Of a stretch of 64,000 bases of DNA, positions 33,520 through 41,865 are shown in pieces. The notes beneath the pieces were generated by a model, which did no database searches, had not been told where the DNA came from, and was given only the letters and a program-made list of their open reading frames with translations. The DNA lies in NCBI RefSeq assembly GCF_000016825.1, contig NC_009513.1, positions 1,868,501 through 1,932,500 of the forward strand. The letters run 5' to 3'. The stretch is from Limosilactobacillus reuteri subsp. reuteri. Its GTDB lineage: Bacteria > Bacillota > Bacilli > Lactobacillales > Lactobacillaceae. Both the position numbers and the translations under genes were made by a program. Numbering within the stretch: the first letter of the stretch is position 1; the number at the start of each line of letters is the position of its first letter.

Positions 33520-34905
33520 ATGCATTCATATATTAAATACTGGATAGCAGGAATAGGAGCATTATTAATTATAATGATTGCGGGGATGACTGTTCACCAG
33601 AAAAATCATTTCAACAAAAACGTAACCATCAATAATGTTGCCGTTGGGGGACTAACAGCCAAGCAAGCTTTTGAGAAGGTAAAGGGGACCTCAGGAGCCA
33701 CCAAGGTATATGTTGACAATAAGCTAGTTTACCAAACTAAATCTATGAAGGCTAACTTTAGCAATAATGATGAACAAAAATTTAATCAAGCACTGAAAAA
33801 GCAGTTTACATTTTTCCCATCTCATAAAGCAACAAACTTATCAATAAAGCCAGATAACTTTGATCAAGATTCGTTTAATATTGCGAAAAACAAATTAACT
33901 AACAAGGTATATCAACTCAACACAAGTCGTAAAGCTCCCGTTGATGCTTACGCGGTCTACCAAAATGAGAAAGTTTCTGTAGTTCCTGCAGTTAAGGGTA
34001 ATAAATATGATTTACAAAACGCTGTTAATCAACTAAATAATCAAGCCGGAAGTACTAAAATTAATATTACTTTACATAAGGAATAGCCGATTGCGGCAAA
34101 TAGCAAAACCGTTAAGATCGAGGAAAAACAGTTAAATAAGTTAAAAGGAAAGGAAGTTACTTACCTCGTTCAAAATGAAAAGTATAACCTCACTACCAAT
34201 CAAATTATTACCCGGGCAACTTATCAAAACGGCAAGTATCATTTCGACACTACGGCCTTAAATAAACAAGTAAAAAAAATTAATGAGAAACATGCAACTC
34301 TTGATAAGCCATTTAAATTTAGAACTCATTCTGGAGCAGAAATTACCACTACAGCTAATGGTTCCTATGGTTGGAAAATTAGTGAGAAAAAAGCTGGCAA
34401 TTCATTAACTAAAGCAATTATCGATGGCCGCCAAGAAGTTGATGGCGAGCACGATATTGAAGGAAAAGGCTATAACACTGCTGGACTCGGCTACAATGTT
34501 ACATCCAATAATGGTATTGGCGACACTTATGCTGAGGTTTCATTAGCTGACCAACGAGCTTATTTCTACAAAGATGGTAAATGTGTCCTTGAAACAGATA
34601 TCGTTAGTGGAACTAATAATGAAGGTAACAAAACGCCAAAGGGAGTCTGGTATATTATGTACCAACAAAGTCCTTCTGTTCTCCGTGGACAAAACGATGA
34701 TGGATCAAGTTATGCAAGTAAAGTTAATTATTGGTCGCCGTTTACTTTAACAGGATGTGGCTTCCACGATGCAAGTTGGCGGCACAATTGGTCCAAGACT
34801 GCTTACCTAAGCGATGGTTCGCACGGTTGTATTAATATGCAACCAAGCGTGGCGGGACAAGCCTTCCATGATTTAAAACAAAATGAACCCGTTATTATTT
34901 ATTAA
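33520..34905 (+). pseudogene. YkuD L,D-transpeptidase with N-terminal peptidoglycan-binding region, interrupted by an in-frame TAG
   Basis: A 461-codon frame broken only by TAG at 34084-34086 (codon 189). Before it lie a membrane helix (about residues 7-24) and a PG_binding_4-type domain (NNVAVGGLTAKQAFEKVKG). After it the frame continues without further damage: PIAANSKTVKIEEKQLNKLKG, a second such domain, then YkuD with DQRAYFYKDGK and the catalytic SDGSHGCINM near the C-terminus. CAG to TAG (Gln) is the simplest change. Because the downstream frame is otherwise intact, the stop is recent, suppressed or an error. A fragment starting at 34657 alone would lack anchor and half the domain. Confidence 0.85.
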
Positions 34906-34909
34906 TGCT

Positions 34910-35012
34910 CTAGGGGGCTCTAGCGTTCGGTTTCCGGACGTTAGAGGCCATTGTTGTACTGCGTATTTGCTTTTTATGAAAGTAACTTAACTTATGTCAC
35001 AGTCCCTATTAT
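34910..35012. repeat. intergenic stem-loop repeat, copy C (reverse, truncated)
   Basis: Read on the minus strand it contains GACTGTGACATAAGTTAAG, TTACTTTCATAAAAAGC, AAATACGCAGTACAACAATG and GCCTCTAACGTCCGG, nearly identical to the left part of the copy at 55781. The right part, with the GAAGTCAC palindrome and GCTCCC end, is missing. It follows the broken L,D-transpeptidase gene. Confidence 0.8.
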
Positions 35013-35171
35013 TTTAAAAGAACACCTAACCGGACTGTGGTGAAAAACTCGCAAGCTAGCTTACTTTTTATTCTCTTAATTAATATATACGTAAAAAATT
35101 CTCCTTTGCACCTCATAATTCTAAAATAGTGGTACAGTAAAAATGTATCTTAACCTTAGGAGGCTTAGATT

Positions 35172-35810
35172 ATGACTGATAAAATTGTTACTGCAGAAGA
35201 AATGCGACATTACGATTTTTACACCATTAATACAATCGGTATCCCTTCCCTTGTGTTAATGGAACGAGCTGCCTTAGCCGTTCGCGATGAAATTTTACAT
35301 GCTTTTCCGATTGCGCTAAAAGATGTGGTAGTAGTAGCTGGCAGTGGAAACAATGGCGGGGATGGAATAGCCATTGCACGCTTGCTTCATATTGCTGGTG
35401 TCCATGTAACAATCCTCAATATAGGTAATCCTCAGCATGCATCTGCTGAACACCAAACACAAGAAAAAATCGCGCAATATTATCAAATTCCCGAAACCTC
35501 TGATCTCGCTGTCCTTAATAAGGCAACATTAATTGTCGATGCCATGTTTGGAATCGGAATCGATCGTGCAGTAAAAGGAGCTTATGCCGACGCGATTAAT
35601 GCGATCAATAACACTGATGCGGTTGTCGTTGCAGTAGATATGCCATCAGGAGTTAATACTGATACTGGAGAAGTAATGGGAACTGCTGTCAGAGCTACTA
35701 CAACCGTAACTTTTGCCTATAATAAGGTCGGCTTAACCAAGAATGACGGAAAAGATTACGCAGGAAATGTTGTCGTTGCAAATGATATGGGAACCTATGC
35801 AGTAGACTGA
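35172..35810 (+). CDS. nnrE: NAD(P)H-hydrate epimerase
   Basis: A 212-aa YjeF_N-domain enzyme that interconverts R and S forms of damaged NAD(P)HX so the dehydratase can repair it. Signatures are TAEEMRHYDFYTIN at the N-terminus, VVAGSGNNGGDGIAIARLL (about residues 54-72), DAMFGIGIDR and VAVDMPSGVNTDTGEV (about 154-169). It is the epimerase alone, without the fused dehydratase domain (NnrD) that some bacteria have. An AGGAGG ribosome site precedes the ATG; it is a single-gene unit. Confidence 0.92.
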   Translation: MTDKIVTAEEMRHYDFYTINTIGIPSLVLMERAALAVRDEILHAFPIALKDVVVVAGSGNNGGDGIAIARLLHIAGVHVTILNIGNPQHASAEHQTQEKIAQYYQIPETSDLAVLNKATLIVDAMFGIGIDRAVKGAYADAINAINNTDAVVVAVDMPSGVNTDTGEVMGTAVRATTTVTFAYNKVGLTKNDGKDYAGNVVVANDMGTYAVD

Positions 35811-35913
35811 TTGGAATATTATTTACCGAGCCGTTTTACTATTAATCGCTGAATATTAATATTATTATAATAAGTGACGAACGTTTCAGTGAACTAATTT
35901 GGAGGTAAATAAT

Positions 35914-36408
35914 ATGTCAGAGTTAACAACCAAATTATTTATAGATGTTAAAAATTTTGAAAAATACCAATCAATGTTAAAGTGCCAAGTACACATTGAA
36001 GAAGAACGTCATGGTGATTATTGCTTACCAGGTTTTCCTGATCGTCACAATTTCCACCGTCTTCTCCGGATTTTACGTAAACATGATGACGGTTTAACTA
36101 GCAAACAACTAATTTACGACTTCGATTACCGGCCAAGTGACCTTGAAGATGCTACCAAGGCATTAGTAACAAACAATTTGGCAAATACCACCCCAATTAA
36201 CGAGGAAGACTATAAAATTCGGCTTAACACTGAGGGTATTGAAGTTGCTGATAATTTGCTAAAGCGTCGTGACAAGATTGCTGAAGCTGCTTACCACACA
36301 TTAAGTGAAAATGAACAACGAGAATTAGACCGGCTCGTAAATAAGCTAACTGAGGATTATGCGAACCGCGACGTAAATTACAACGCCCTTGGAAATATTT
36401 GCCGTTAA
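35914..36408 (+). CDS. winged-helix (MarR-like) DNA-binding protein
   Basis: A 164-aa protein with GGAGGT five bases before ATG 35914; an upstream ATG at 35899 overlaps that ribosome site. The middle region, FHRLLRILRKHDDGLTSKQLIYDFDYRPSDLEDATKALVTNNLA, looks like a MarR-type winged helix in which a dyad of helices and the wing are recognisable, and the C-terminus is a long dimerisation helix (LSENEQRELDRLVNKL). The segment ADNLLKRRDKIAEAA...LSENEQ is characteristic of MarR proteins. The N-terminus with two Cys and His (KCQVHIEEERHGDYC) might sense a ligand or redox. Target unknown. Confidence 0.65.
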   Translation: MSELTTKLFIDVKNFEKYQSMLKCQVHIEEERHGDYCLPGFPDRHNFHRLLRILRKHDDGLTSKQLIYDFDYRPSDLEDATKALVTNNLANTTPINEEDYKIRLNTEGIEVADNLLKRRDKIAEAAYHTLSENEQRELDRLVNKLTEDYANRDVNYNALGNICR

Positions 36409-36424
36409 AATATAATATCCTATT

Positions 36425-36484
36425 CAAAAAAGGCAGAGGCTAAGAGAATTCGTTCTATGATCTCTTAGTTTCTGCCTTTTTAGT
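36425..36484. terminator. bidirectional terminator between the MarR-like gene and hisS2
   Basis: AAAAAAGGCAGAGGCTAAGAGA and TCTCTTAGTTTCTGCCTTTTT form a long stem with one mismatched step and A/T runs at both ends. Confidence 0.85.
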
Positions 36485-36533
36485 AGCGACAAGTCTTATT
36501 AAGAAAGTACTTTCCCGCTCACTTTCAATTTAG

Positions 36534-37811
36534 TTATTTCAAATATTCTGCCGGATTTGCTACAAAATCGCTCACTTTAATAGTTGTTGCATCCTTAGTA
36601 GCAGCATTCTTTAGTTGGAAAGTTCCTTCTTCAACTTCACGAGCACCAAACACTGCAAAGTACTTCGCATTACGACGGAAAGCTTCTTTGATCTGCTTAC
36701 CAACTTTTACCCCGCTGTAATCTTTGTCAGCCACAATTCCTTGCTGACGAATTTTACTGAGGACTTCAAATGCCATTTCATCTCCTTGCTGATCTGCACT
36801 AGCAAAGAAGACGTCTAATTGGTCTTGAGGAGCAAATGCAGGATTTTCTTCTTGGAGTAAGAGCATTAATCGTTCAACACCCATTCCGAAGCCAATTCCA
36901 CCTTCTTCAGGGCCACCAAGCTGGCTAATCAACCCATTATAACGGCCTCCTGCACAAACAGTCGTGTACCCACCACCAAATACTGGTGAGTCTGACATAA
37001 TTTCAAAAATAGTATGGTTATAGTAATCTAGGCCCCGCACCATATTGGTATCAATTTCAAAATCAATTCCTAATTTATTTAATAAAGCCTGCACTTCGTC
37101 AAAGTAAGCTTGTGATTCTTCATCAAGGTAATCAAGGATTGATGGAGCTTCTGCAACAATCTTCTTATCACCCTCATCTTTACTATCAAGTACACGCAAT
37201 GGATTCTTGTATAAACGTTCTTGAGAGTCTTTACTCAATTCATCATAGTGAGGCTTCAAGTAGTTAATTAATGCTTCACGGTAGTCTTCACGAACCTTCT
37301 TATCCCCAAGAGTATTAATAACTAATTTAACATTTGGTACCCCAAACTTCTTAAAGAGCGCCATTGCCATCGAAATAACTTCCACATCAATTTGTGGTGA
37401 CTCATTGTTTAATGCTTCAACCCCAATTTGGTGAAATTCACGTTGTCGCCCTGATTGTGGCCGTTCATACCGAAACATTGGCCCCATGTAATAAACTTTA
37501 TAAGGTTTAGGATATTCTGGACCATAGAGCTTATTTTCTACATAAGCCCGTACTACTCCAGCTGTTCCCTCAGGACGCAATGCAATATGCCGATCACCTT
37601 TATCATGAAAATCGTACATTTCTTTTTCAACAATATCTGAAGTATCGCCCACATTTCGTGAAAAAACATGGTAGTCTTCAAACATCGGTGTTCGAATTCC
37701 ACGGTATCCAAACTGGTTAAAAACTTCGCGCGCATTTTGTTCTACTTTTTCCCAAATGCTTGTAGTTCCTGGTAAGATATCTGCGGTTCCCTTTGGCTTT
37801 TGATAATCCAT
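36534..37811 (-). CDS. hisS: histidyl-tRNA synthetase, second copy
   Basis: A complete 425-aa HisRS closely similar to the one in the hdc cluster. Motif 2 is FRYERPQSGRQREFHQIG, the histidine loop RGLDYYNHTIFE and motif 3 GIGFGMGVERL; the anticodon-binding domain is C-terminal (DQLDVFFASADQQGDEMAF...). It starts at ATG 37811 after GAAAGGGG and is preceded by a His T-box. It stands alone, without the aspS gene that follows hisS in many lactobacilli. It is probably the housekeeping copy or a paralogue; the window cannot decide. Confidence 0.92.
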   Translation of the reverse strand: MDYQKPKGTADILPGTTSIWEKVEQNAREVFNQFGYRGIRTPMFEDYHVFSRNVGDTSDIVEKEMYDFHDKGDRHIALRPEGTAGVVRAYVENKLYGPEYPKPYKVYYMGPMFRYERPQSGRQREFHQIGVEALNNESPQIDVEVISMAMALFKKFGVPNVKLVINTLGDKKVREDYREALINYLKPHYDELSKDSQERLYKNPLRVLDSKDEGDKKIVAEAPSILDYLDEESQAYFDEVQALLNKLGIDFEIDTNMVRGLDYYNHTIFEIMSDSPVFGGGYTTVCAGGRYNGLISQLGGPEEGGIGFGMGVERLMLLLQEENPAFAPQDQLDVFFASADQQGDEMAFEVLSKIRQQGIVADKDYSGVKVGKQIKEAFRRNAKYFAVFGAREVEEGTFQLKNAATKDATTIKVSDFVANPAEYLK

Positions 37812-38110
37812 ATGTTTCCCCTTTCGTTACGTATAAAAACAAAAGCCCTCTAAGACTTTAACAGCCTTAGAGGGCGATATTCATCACTGTTCCACCTCTA
37901 TTTTACAGTAACCTCACAGTCACTGCCTCATGGAGTTGCGTTAACTCCTGATGATAACGGAATCACCGGAACAGACTACTAAAATTCATCCTTTCAGCTA
38001 GTAGAGGTGGATCATGTCTGCTCCCAGCTCTCAGCTCAACTGGGTCTCTGTCAATTACACAGGCACTTTGTTTCTACGTCAATGCTTTTATAATACATTA
38101 GTGATTTTAC
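37812..38110 (-). promoter_or_regulatory. T-box leader with histidine (CAC) specifier
   Basis: Read on the minus strand: stem I with CAGAGACCCAG and a specifier loop GATC-CAC-CTC (CAC at plus 38007-38009), stem III, then the T-box AGAGGTGGAACAGTG (plus 37885-37899) and the terminator GCCCTCTAAGG...CTTAGAGGGC with TTTTG (plus about 37838-37874). The T-box differs from AGGGTGGNACCGCG in its second half, and the base after TGG is A. It should turn on hisS when tRNA-His is uncharged. Confidence 0.85.
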
Positions 38111-38132
38111 CATAGCTTACAGATTTTGGGTA

Positions 38133-39329
38133 TCATTTATCCAAATTAAGCCGTCGCTGAACTCGGTGTAAATGCCATAAATAAAGACAGATAATAATCA
38201 GAGTACCGGTCATTAGACAAAAGACTGAAATAAATAAAAATTGATAACTTCCTTTTTCAATGACAAATCCACCGTACAATGGACCAATCGCCCGTCCAAC
38301 CGACATCATAATATTAAGCAGTCCTTGGTAATGCCCAGCTTCATCAACATTAGTCAGTTGCGCAATCCAAGCAGGCAAGCCAGCAAAACTAGTCATTTCA
38401 CCAATTGTTAAGATTACAAAATCAATAACAAAAGCTGTCAGGGTCCGAGCAAAAATTAATAAGAGAAAGGATAAGGCAAAAATAAAGATTCCCACAATAA
38501 TTTGCGTTGATAAACGAACATAGGGACTTAACTTATTAACAAGTGGTTGGCCGATAATAATTAACACCCCATTTAATGTCCATAACATACTATAGGCATA
38601 AAATGGAATCCCCATGTTTGTCATATGAACTGCCATTACACTTTCCCATAAAGAATAGCTTAAATGAACCGTAATATAGTTTATGAGGATAAACCAAACT
38701 AAGATGATCCATCGCGAATGCAATTGGCGGGAATCATGATAGTGTTCTTGTATCTCTGAATTATCTTTAATTGCATCTACAGCCACATTAAATGTTAAAA
38801 CTACTACTAACATTAACAAGGCATAAAAGATTGTTGCTACAGCAAAAACTACCACTACACTAATCGGCAGAAGAACGCCGACCAGCAACGTTCCAATCAC
38901 AACCCCAATATTAAAGGCCATATAAATATAATTAAAAACATAGCGGGAAGAATGATCGCTAACCAACGTCCCATAAGAATTAACAATCGTGGCATTGATT
39001 CCATCACCAAAGCTGTTAATTGTAATTAGGACAGCATACCATGGCCAATCATGAATAAAGATCAATAAGAATATTGCTAGTGTTGAGAGGCTAACTCCTA
39101 AAATAGCTGTTTGATATTGTTTCCAATGGTCAAATAACCACCCTCCCAAATAATTTCCCATCATCATGGCAATCGACATTATTAACATCACAAAGCCAGC
39201 AGTCGTCAGAGTTTGGCCAAGGTAATTATGAAGATACATAGTTGTAAGCGGCCATAAAAAAGCTGCCCCTGTGTTGTTTAACAGACTTGCAAGGGCAACC
39301 CATTTTAATTTTACTGTTTGCTGTTCCAT
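38133..39329 (-). CDS. MFS transporter (partner of DUF4811 protein)
   Basis: A 398-aa 12-helix major facilitator permease. The loop 2-3 motif reads GNYLGGWLFDHWKQYQTA, a variant of the canonical GxLaDrxGrr, and FNIGVVIGTLLVG lies in helix 5. It starts at ATG 39329, one base after the stop of the upstream DUF4811-type gene (TAA-A-ATG), with translation probably coupled; a GTG at 39365 lies inside that gene. Lactobacilli keep these two genes together, which suggests they work as a pair. Likely a drug or metabolite exporter; substrate unknown. Confidence 0.82.
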   Translation of the reverse strand: MEQQTVKLKWVALASLLNNTGAAFLWPLTTMYLHNYLGQTLTTAGFVMLIMSIAMMMGNYLGGWLFDHWKQYQTAILGVSLSTLAIFLLIFIHDWPWYAVLITINSFGDGINATIVNSYGTLVSDHSSRYVFNYIYMAFNIGVVIGTLLVGVLLPISVVVVFAVATIFYALLMLVVVLTFNVAVDAIKDNSEIQEHYHDSRQLHSRWIILVWFILINYITVHLSYSLWESVMAVHMTNMGIPFYAYSMLWTLNGVLIIIGQPLVNKLSPYVRLSTQIIVGIFIFALSFLLLIFARTLTAFVIDFVILTIGEMTSFAGLPAWIAQLTNVDEAGHYQGLLNIMMSVGRAIGPLYGGFVIEKGSYQFLFISVFCLMTGTLIIICLYLWHLHRVQRRLNLDK

Positions 39330-39330
39330 T

Positions 39331-39951
39331 TTAACGTTCAGATACCATATCAGAGGAAGGTACACGTAAAAGCGTATAGGTTACAGCACTATGATTTGCT
39401 TTTAACCCTAAACCATTAATAGCAGTATTTTTATACTTTACATCCATTACCGCTGCAAAAGCATGTCCTGTCTTGGCATCCTCTTTTTCTAATTGCTTTT
39501 TATCCCATGGCAAAGCGCTCGCATCTAAGGTAACTATCCGCGATCCATCAGCAACTGATCCATACCGTGAATTTGTTGTGTATTTATCATTTCCAGCCCA
39601 GTACGTATATGACACAATTGGGTGCTTGCCGCTTTTACTCCGGGTCGCTAAAACATAATAGAAGTCATCTGAATTATTTCCCATTTGAAGGGGATGATAA
39701 GTGATTGAAGTCTGTGTTTGTTGATGATTATTAATGTCAACTGGACGGAAAAATGTGAGATATGACATCCCCCCGAGCCAACATAACGAGACAACTAATA
39801 AGATCACGTAACGGATCACTAAATTTAATTTAAATACTTTTTTTGTCTTCGCAATCAGCATTAATTGTTTAACACGGATATAGTGGATTACATAACAAAA
39901 AAAGGCAATTGCACATATCCACGATAGCCATCCTAGCCAATTCCAACTCAT
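39331..39951 (-). CDS. DUF4811-type membrane protein
   Basis: A membrane protein of about 206 aa with two helices near the N-terminus (about residues 6-24 and 43-63) and an extracellular domain of 130 residues. Its typical neighbour is an MFS transporter, as here. GGAG lies 11 bases before ATG 39951; a longer frame to 39996 has no ribosome site. The exported domain has a beta-rich look (SITYHPLQMGNNSDDFYYVLATRS). The function of DUF4811 is not known. Confidence 0.65.
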   Translation of the reverse strand: MSWNWLGWLSWICAIAFFCYVIHYIRVKQLMLIAKTKKVFKLNLVIRYVILLVVSLCWLGGMSYLTFFRPVDINNHQQTQTSITYHPLQMGNNSDDFYYVLATRSKSGKHPIVSYTYWAGNDKYTTNSRYGSVADGSRIVTLDASALPWDKKQLEKEDAKTGHAFAAVMDVKYKNTAINGLGLKANHSAVTYTLLRVPSSDMVSER

Positions 39952-40175
39952 AATTTTCAATACTCCATTCTCTAAATTATTTACTATGATTATCACACAA
40001 ATTGATCCACTTGTCGTTAAATCTTAATAACAAACGAATAAATTTAATAAAATAACTACAAGGATAAGTTCAAACTGTGCTAAACTAATTTTTGGTAACA
40101 AACTGTGTCTTGATTTAGAATAAGAGATAAGGTTAGTATTATTTAATAATATACCTACTAAGGAGGAATGTTTTC

Positions 40176-40361
40176 ATGGACAATTTGAGTGAGCTTGCTC
40201 AAGAATTGATTAATTTTGAGCGCGAAAATGACTTAAATGATAATGAAGTTGCTTTCGGCAGTCATTTATCTGTTGAACGAATTCACGAAATTAAATCATC
40301 CAATACCCCAGTAACTTCAGAGGAAGTCGAATTGCTTCAACGGTTCATGCAAAGTAAGTAA
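40176..40361 (+). CDS. small XRE-like helix-turn-helix protein, 61 aa
   Basis: A 61-aa acidic protein with AAGGAGG before its ATG. It has the outline of a minimal five-helix HTH (LAQELINFERENDLNDNEVAFGSHLSVERIHEIKSSNTPVTSEEVELLQRFM): a helix, the VAFGSHLSVERIHEIKSS turn and a closing helix. It lacks basic residues typical of a DNA-reading helix, so a protein-binding role is possible. Similar short proteins occur widely in lactobacilli without known function. Confidence 0.65.
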   Translation: MDNLSELAQELINFERENDLNDNEVAFGSHLSVERIHEIKSSNTPVTSEEVELLQRFMQSK

Positions 40362-40443
40362 CATAACCATTCATGCCATTGTGGCAAAATCAAAATTTAA
40401 TACCTTCTAAAGCAGAACTAATAATATTTCTCTGCTCTAATCT

Positions 40444-40491
40444 AAAAAAGGATCTAAAAGAAAACATCACTTTCTTCTAGGTCCTTTTTCT
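40444..40491. terminator. bidirectional terminator before the LacI gene end
   Basis: AAAAAAGGATCTAAAAGAAA and TTTCTTCTAGGTCCTTTTT form a stem with small bulges around ACATCAC. Confidence 0.8.
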
Positions 40492-40493
40492 GC

Positions 40494-41438
40494 TTATTTT
40501 GGTTGATAAAATTCAACCGGAACAAGTTTAGTTTCTATCTTTTCATGAGGTGTTTCTATTCGCTTCATTAAGGTCTCAATTAATTCTTGTGCCAACAATG
40601 AAATTGGTTGGATTACTGTTGGAAGATAAGGCGCTACTTTCCGAATTAATCGCGAGCCATCATAACCTGTAATAAAAAAGTCTTTATTTATTTGCTTTCC
40701 TGCCTGGTAGTAAAGATTGCTAATCGTTAATGCTTGAACGTCATTAGAAGCCAGCACTCCATCATAATTACCAGGGAACGTAGCCTCAAGATCCAAATGC
40801 TGGATAGCTAAAGGTTCAAAATCTCGTTTTTGTTTGTTCAAAAAATCAAGTGCCCCTTGAATTCGATTGATGGTAGGCGAAACAGAAGTATCTTCATCCA
40901 CAATTACCGCTAAGTGTTTTACATCATGTTCTACTAAATACTTCGCTGCTAGTTCACCCCCATGATAACTATCAGCTGCAACAATTGGAATATTGTCAGC
41001 AAGGTATCTGTCAAAAGAAACAATGGGAGCAGTAAGTTGATGATATTCCTCTATTCCCAGATTATGAGAACCCGAAATAATCCCATCTACTTGATTTGCC
41101 ATCAACATATTTAAGTATTCATGCTCTATTTCCGGATTTTGTGCCGATGATGCAATAATTGTTTTATAACCCTTTTTAAATAACTCATGTTCAAGCTCAT
41201 TTGCTAGTTCTGCAAAAAATGGATTAATTAAATTAGGAAAAATCAAGCCAACAAACTTAGATGGTTTCCCCTGCATCGCCCGTGCCAAGGCATTTGGTTG
41301 GTAATTCAACTCTCGCATCGCCGCATGGACCTTATTAATCGTCTTTTGACTTAAAGAACCATAATTATTTATTACTCTTGAAACAGTAGTTACTGAAACC
41401 CCCGCTAACTGAGCAACATCTTTTAACTTAGCAACCAT
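40494..41438 (-). CDS. LacI-family transcriptional regulator
   Basis: A 314-aa repressor with an N-terminal HTH (KLKDVAQLAGVSVTTVSRVINNYGSLSQKTINKV), a hinge helix NALARAMQGK and a periplasmic-binding effector domain. It is slightly shorter than the usual 330-340 aa. Such proteins sense sugars or nucleosides. No sugar gene is adjacent, so the target is elsewhere or it autoregulates; a 12-bp palindrome AAAACATGTTTT lies at 41607-41618 in the upstream gap. The group (RbsR/ScrR/other) cannot be decided from this. Confidence 0.9.
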   Translation of the reverse strand: MVAKLKDVAQLAGVSVTTVSRVINNYGSLSQKTINKVHAAMRELNYQPNALARAMQGKPSKFVGLIFPNLINPFFAELANELEHELFKKGYKTIIASSAQNPEIEHEYLNMLMANQVDGIISGSHNLGIEEYHQLTAPIVSFDRYLADNIPIVAADSYHGGELAAKYLVEHDVKHLAVIVDEDTSVSPTINRIQGALDFLNKQKRDFEPLAIQHLDLEATFPGNYDGVLASNDVQALTISNLYYQAGKQINKDFFITGYDGSRLIRKVAPYLPTVIQPISLLAQELIETLMKRIETPHEKIETKLVPVEFYQPK

Positions 41439-41865
41439 TCTAAAACTCCTTGATTAATTTCGTTTAAGCTATTCCATTATTATAGCTCACCATATTTGAA
41501 CAATCGACGGTTACTTTAAATATAATTTTAATCGCTATTTTTCCACAAATGGGTTCTATTACATATGTTTAATTTATCATTTATCCAAAAATATTTTTCA
41601 TTTGATAAAACATGTTTTGTGAAGATGATAATTATTGATTTTATGATATTTTCTCCCCTGTTTTAAAGGATTTCACTTGCTTTTTTACCTTCAAATTAAA
41701 TTGACGCTAAAGAGAATTAATGCTAGTTTATAGGTAGTTGAATCTTTAGAACTTCTTAAACTTTTTTGACCTTTTTGATATTATTTTTATTTATGAAATG
41801 ATTAATAAGCCACTTTTAGGAGTAATGTTTAGGAATTTCAAATATAACTTAAGGAGTCACTGCCA
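41439..41865. other. 427-bp AT-rich intergenic region
   Basis: Separates the divergent LacI gene and the LysM glucosaminidase gene. It contains a 12-bp palindrome AAAACATGTTTT (41607-41618), which might be a LacI-family operator, and TTGACC at 41768 with TATTTA about 16 bases on, a weak promoter for the glucosaminidase. No open frame of interest. Confidence 0.4.

Noticed and set aside
34657..34905. Separate small L,D-transpeptidase gene of 82 codons
   Set aside because: It is the C-terminal end of the stop-interrupted gene from 33520; it has no ribosome site, signal or complete domain.
41607..41618. AAAACATGTTTT as a sure LacI operator
   Set aside because: The palindrome is short in an AT-rich gap, and there is only one copy; kept only as a remark.
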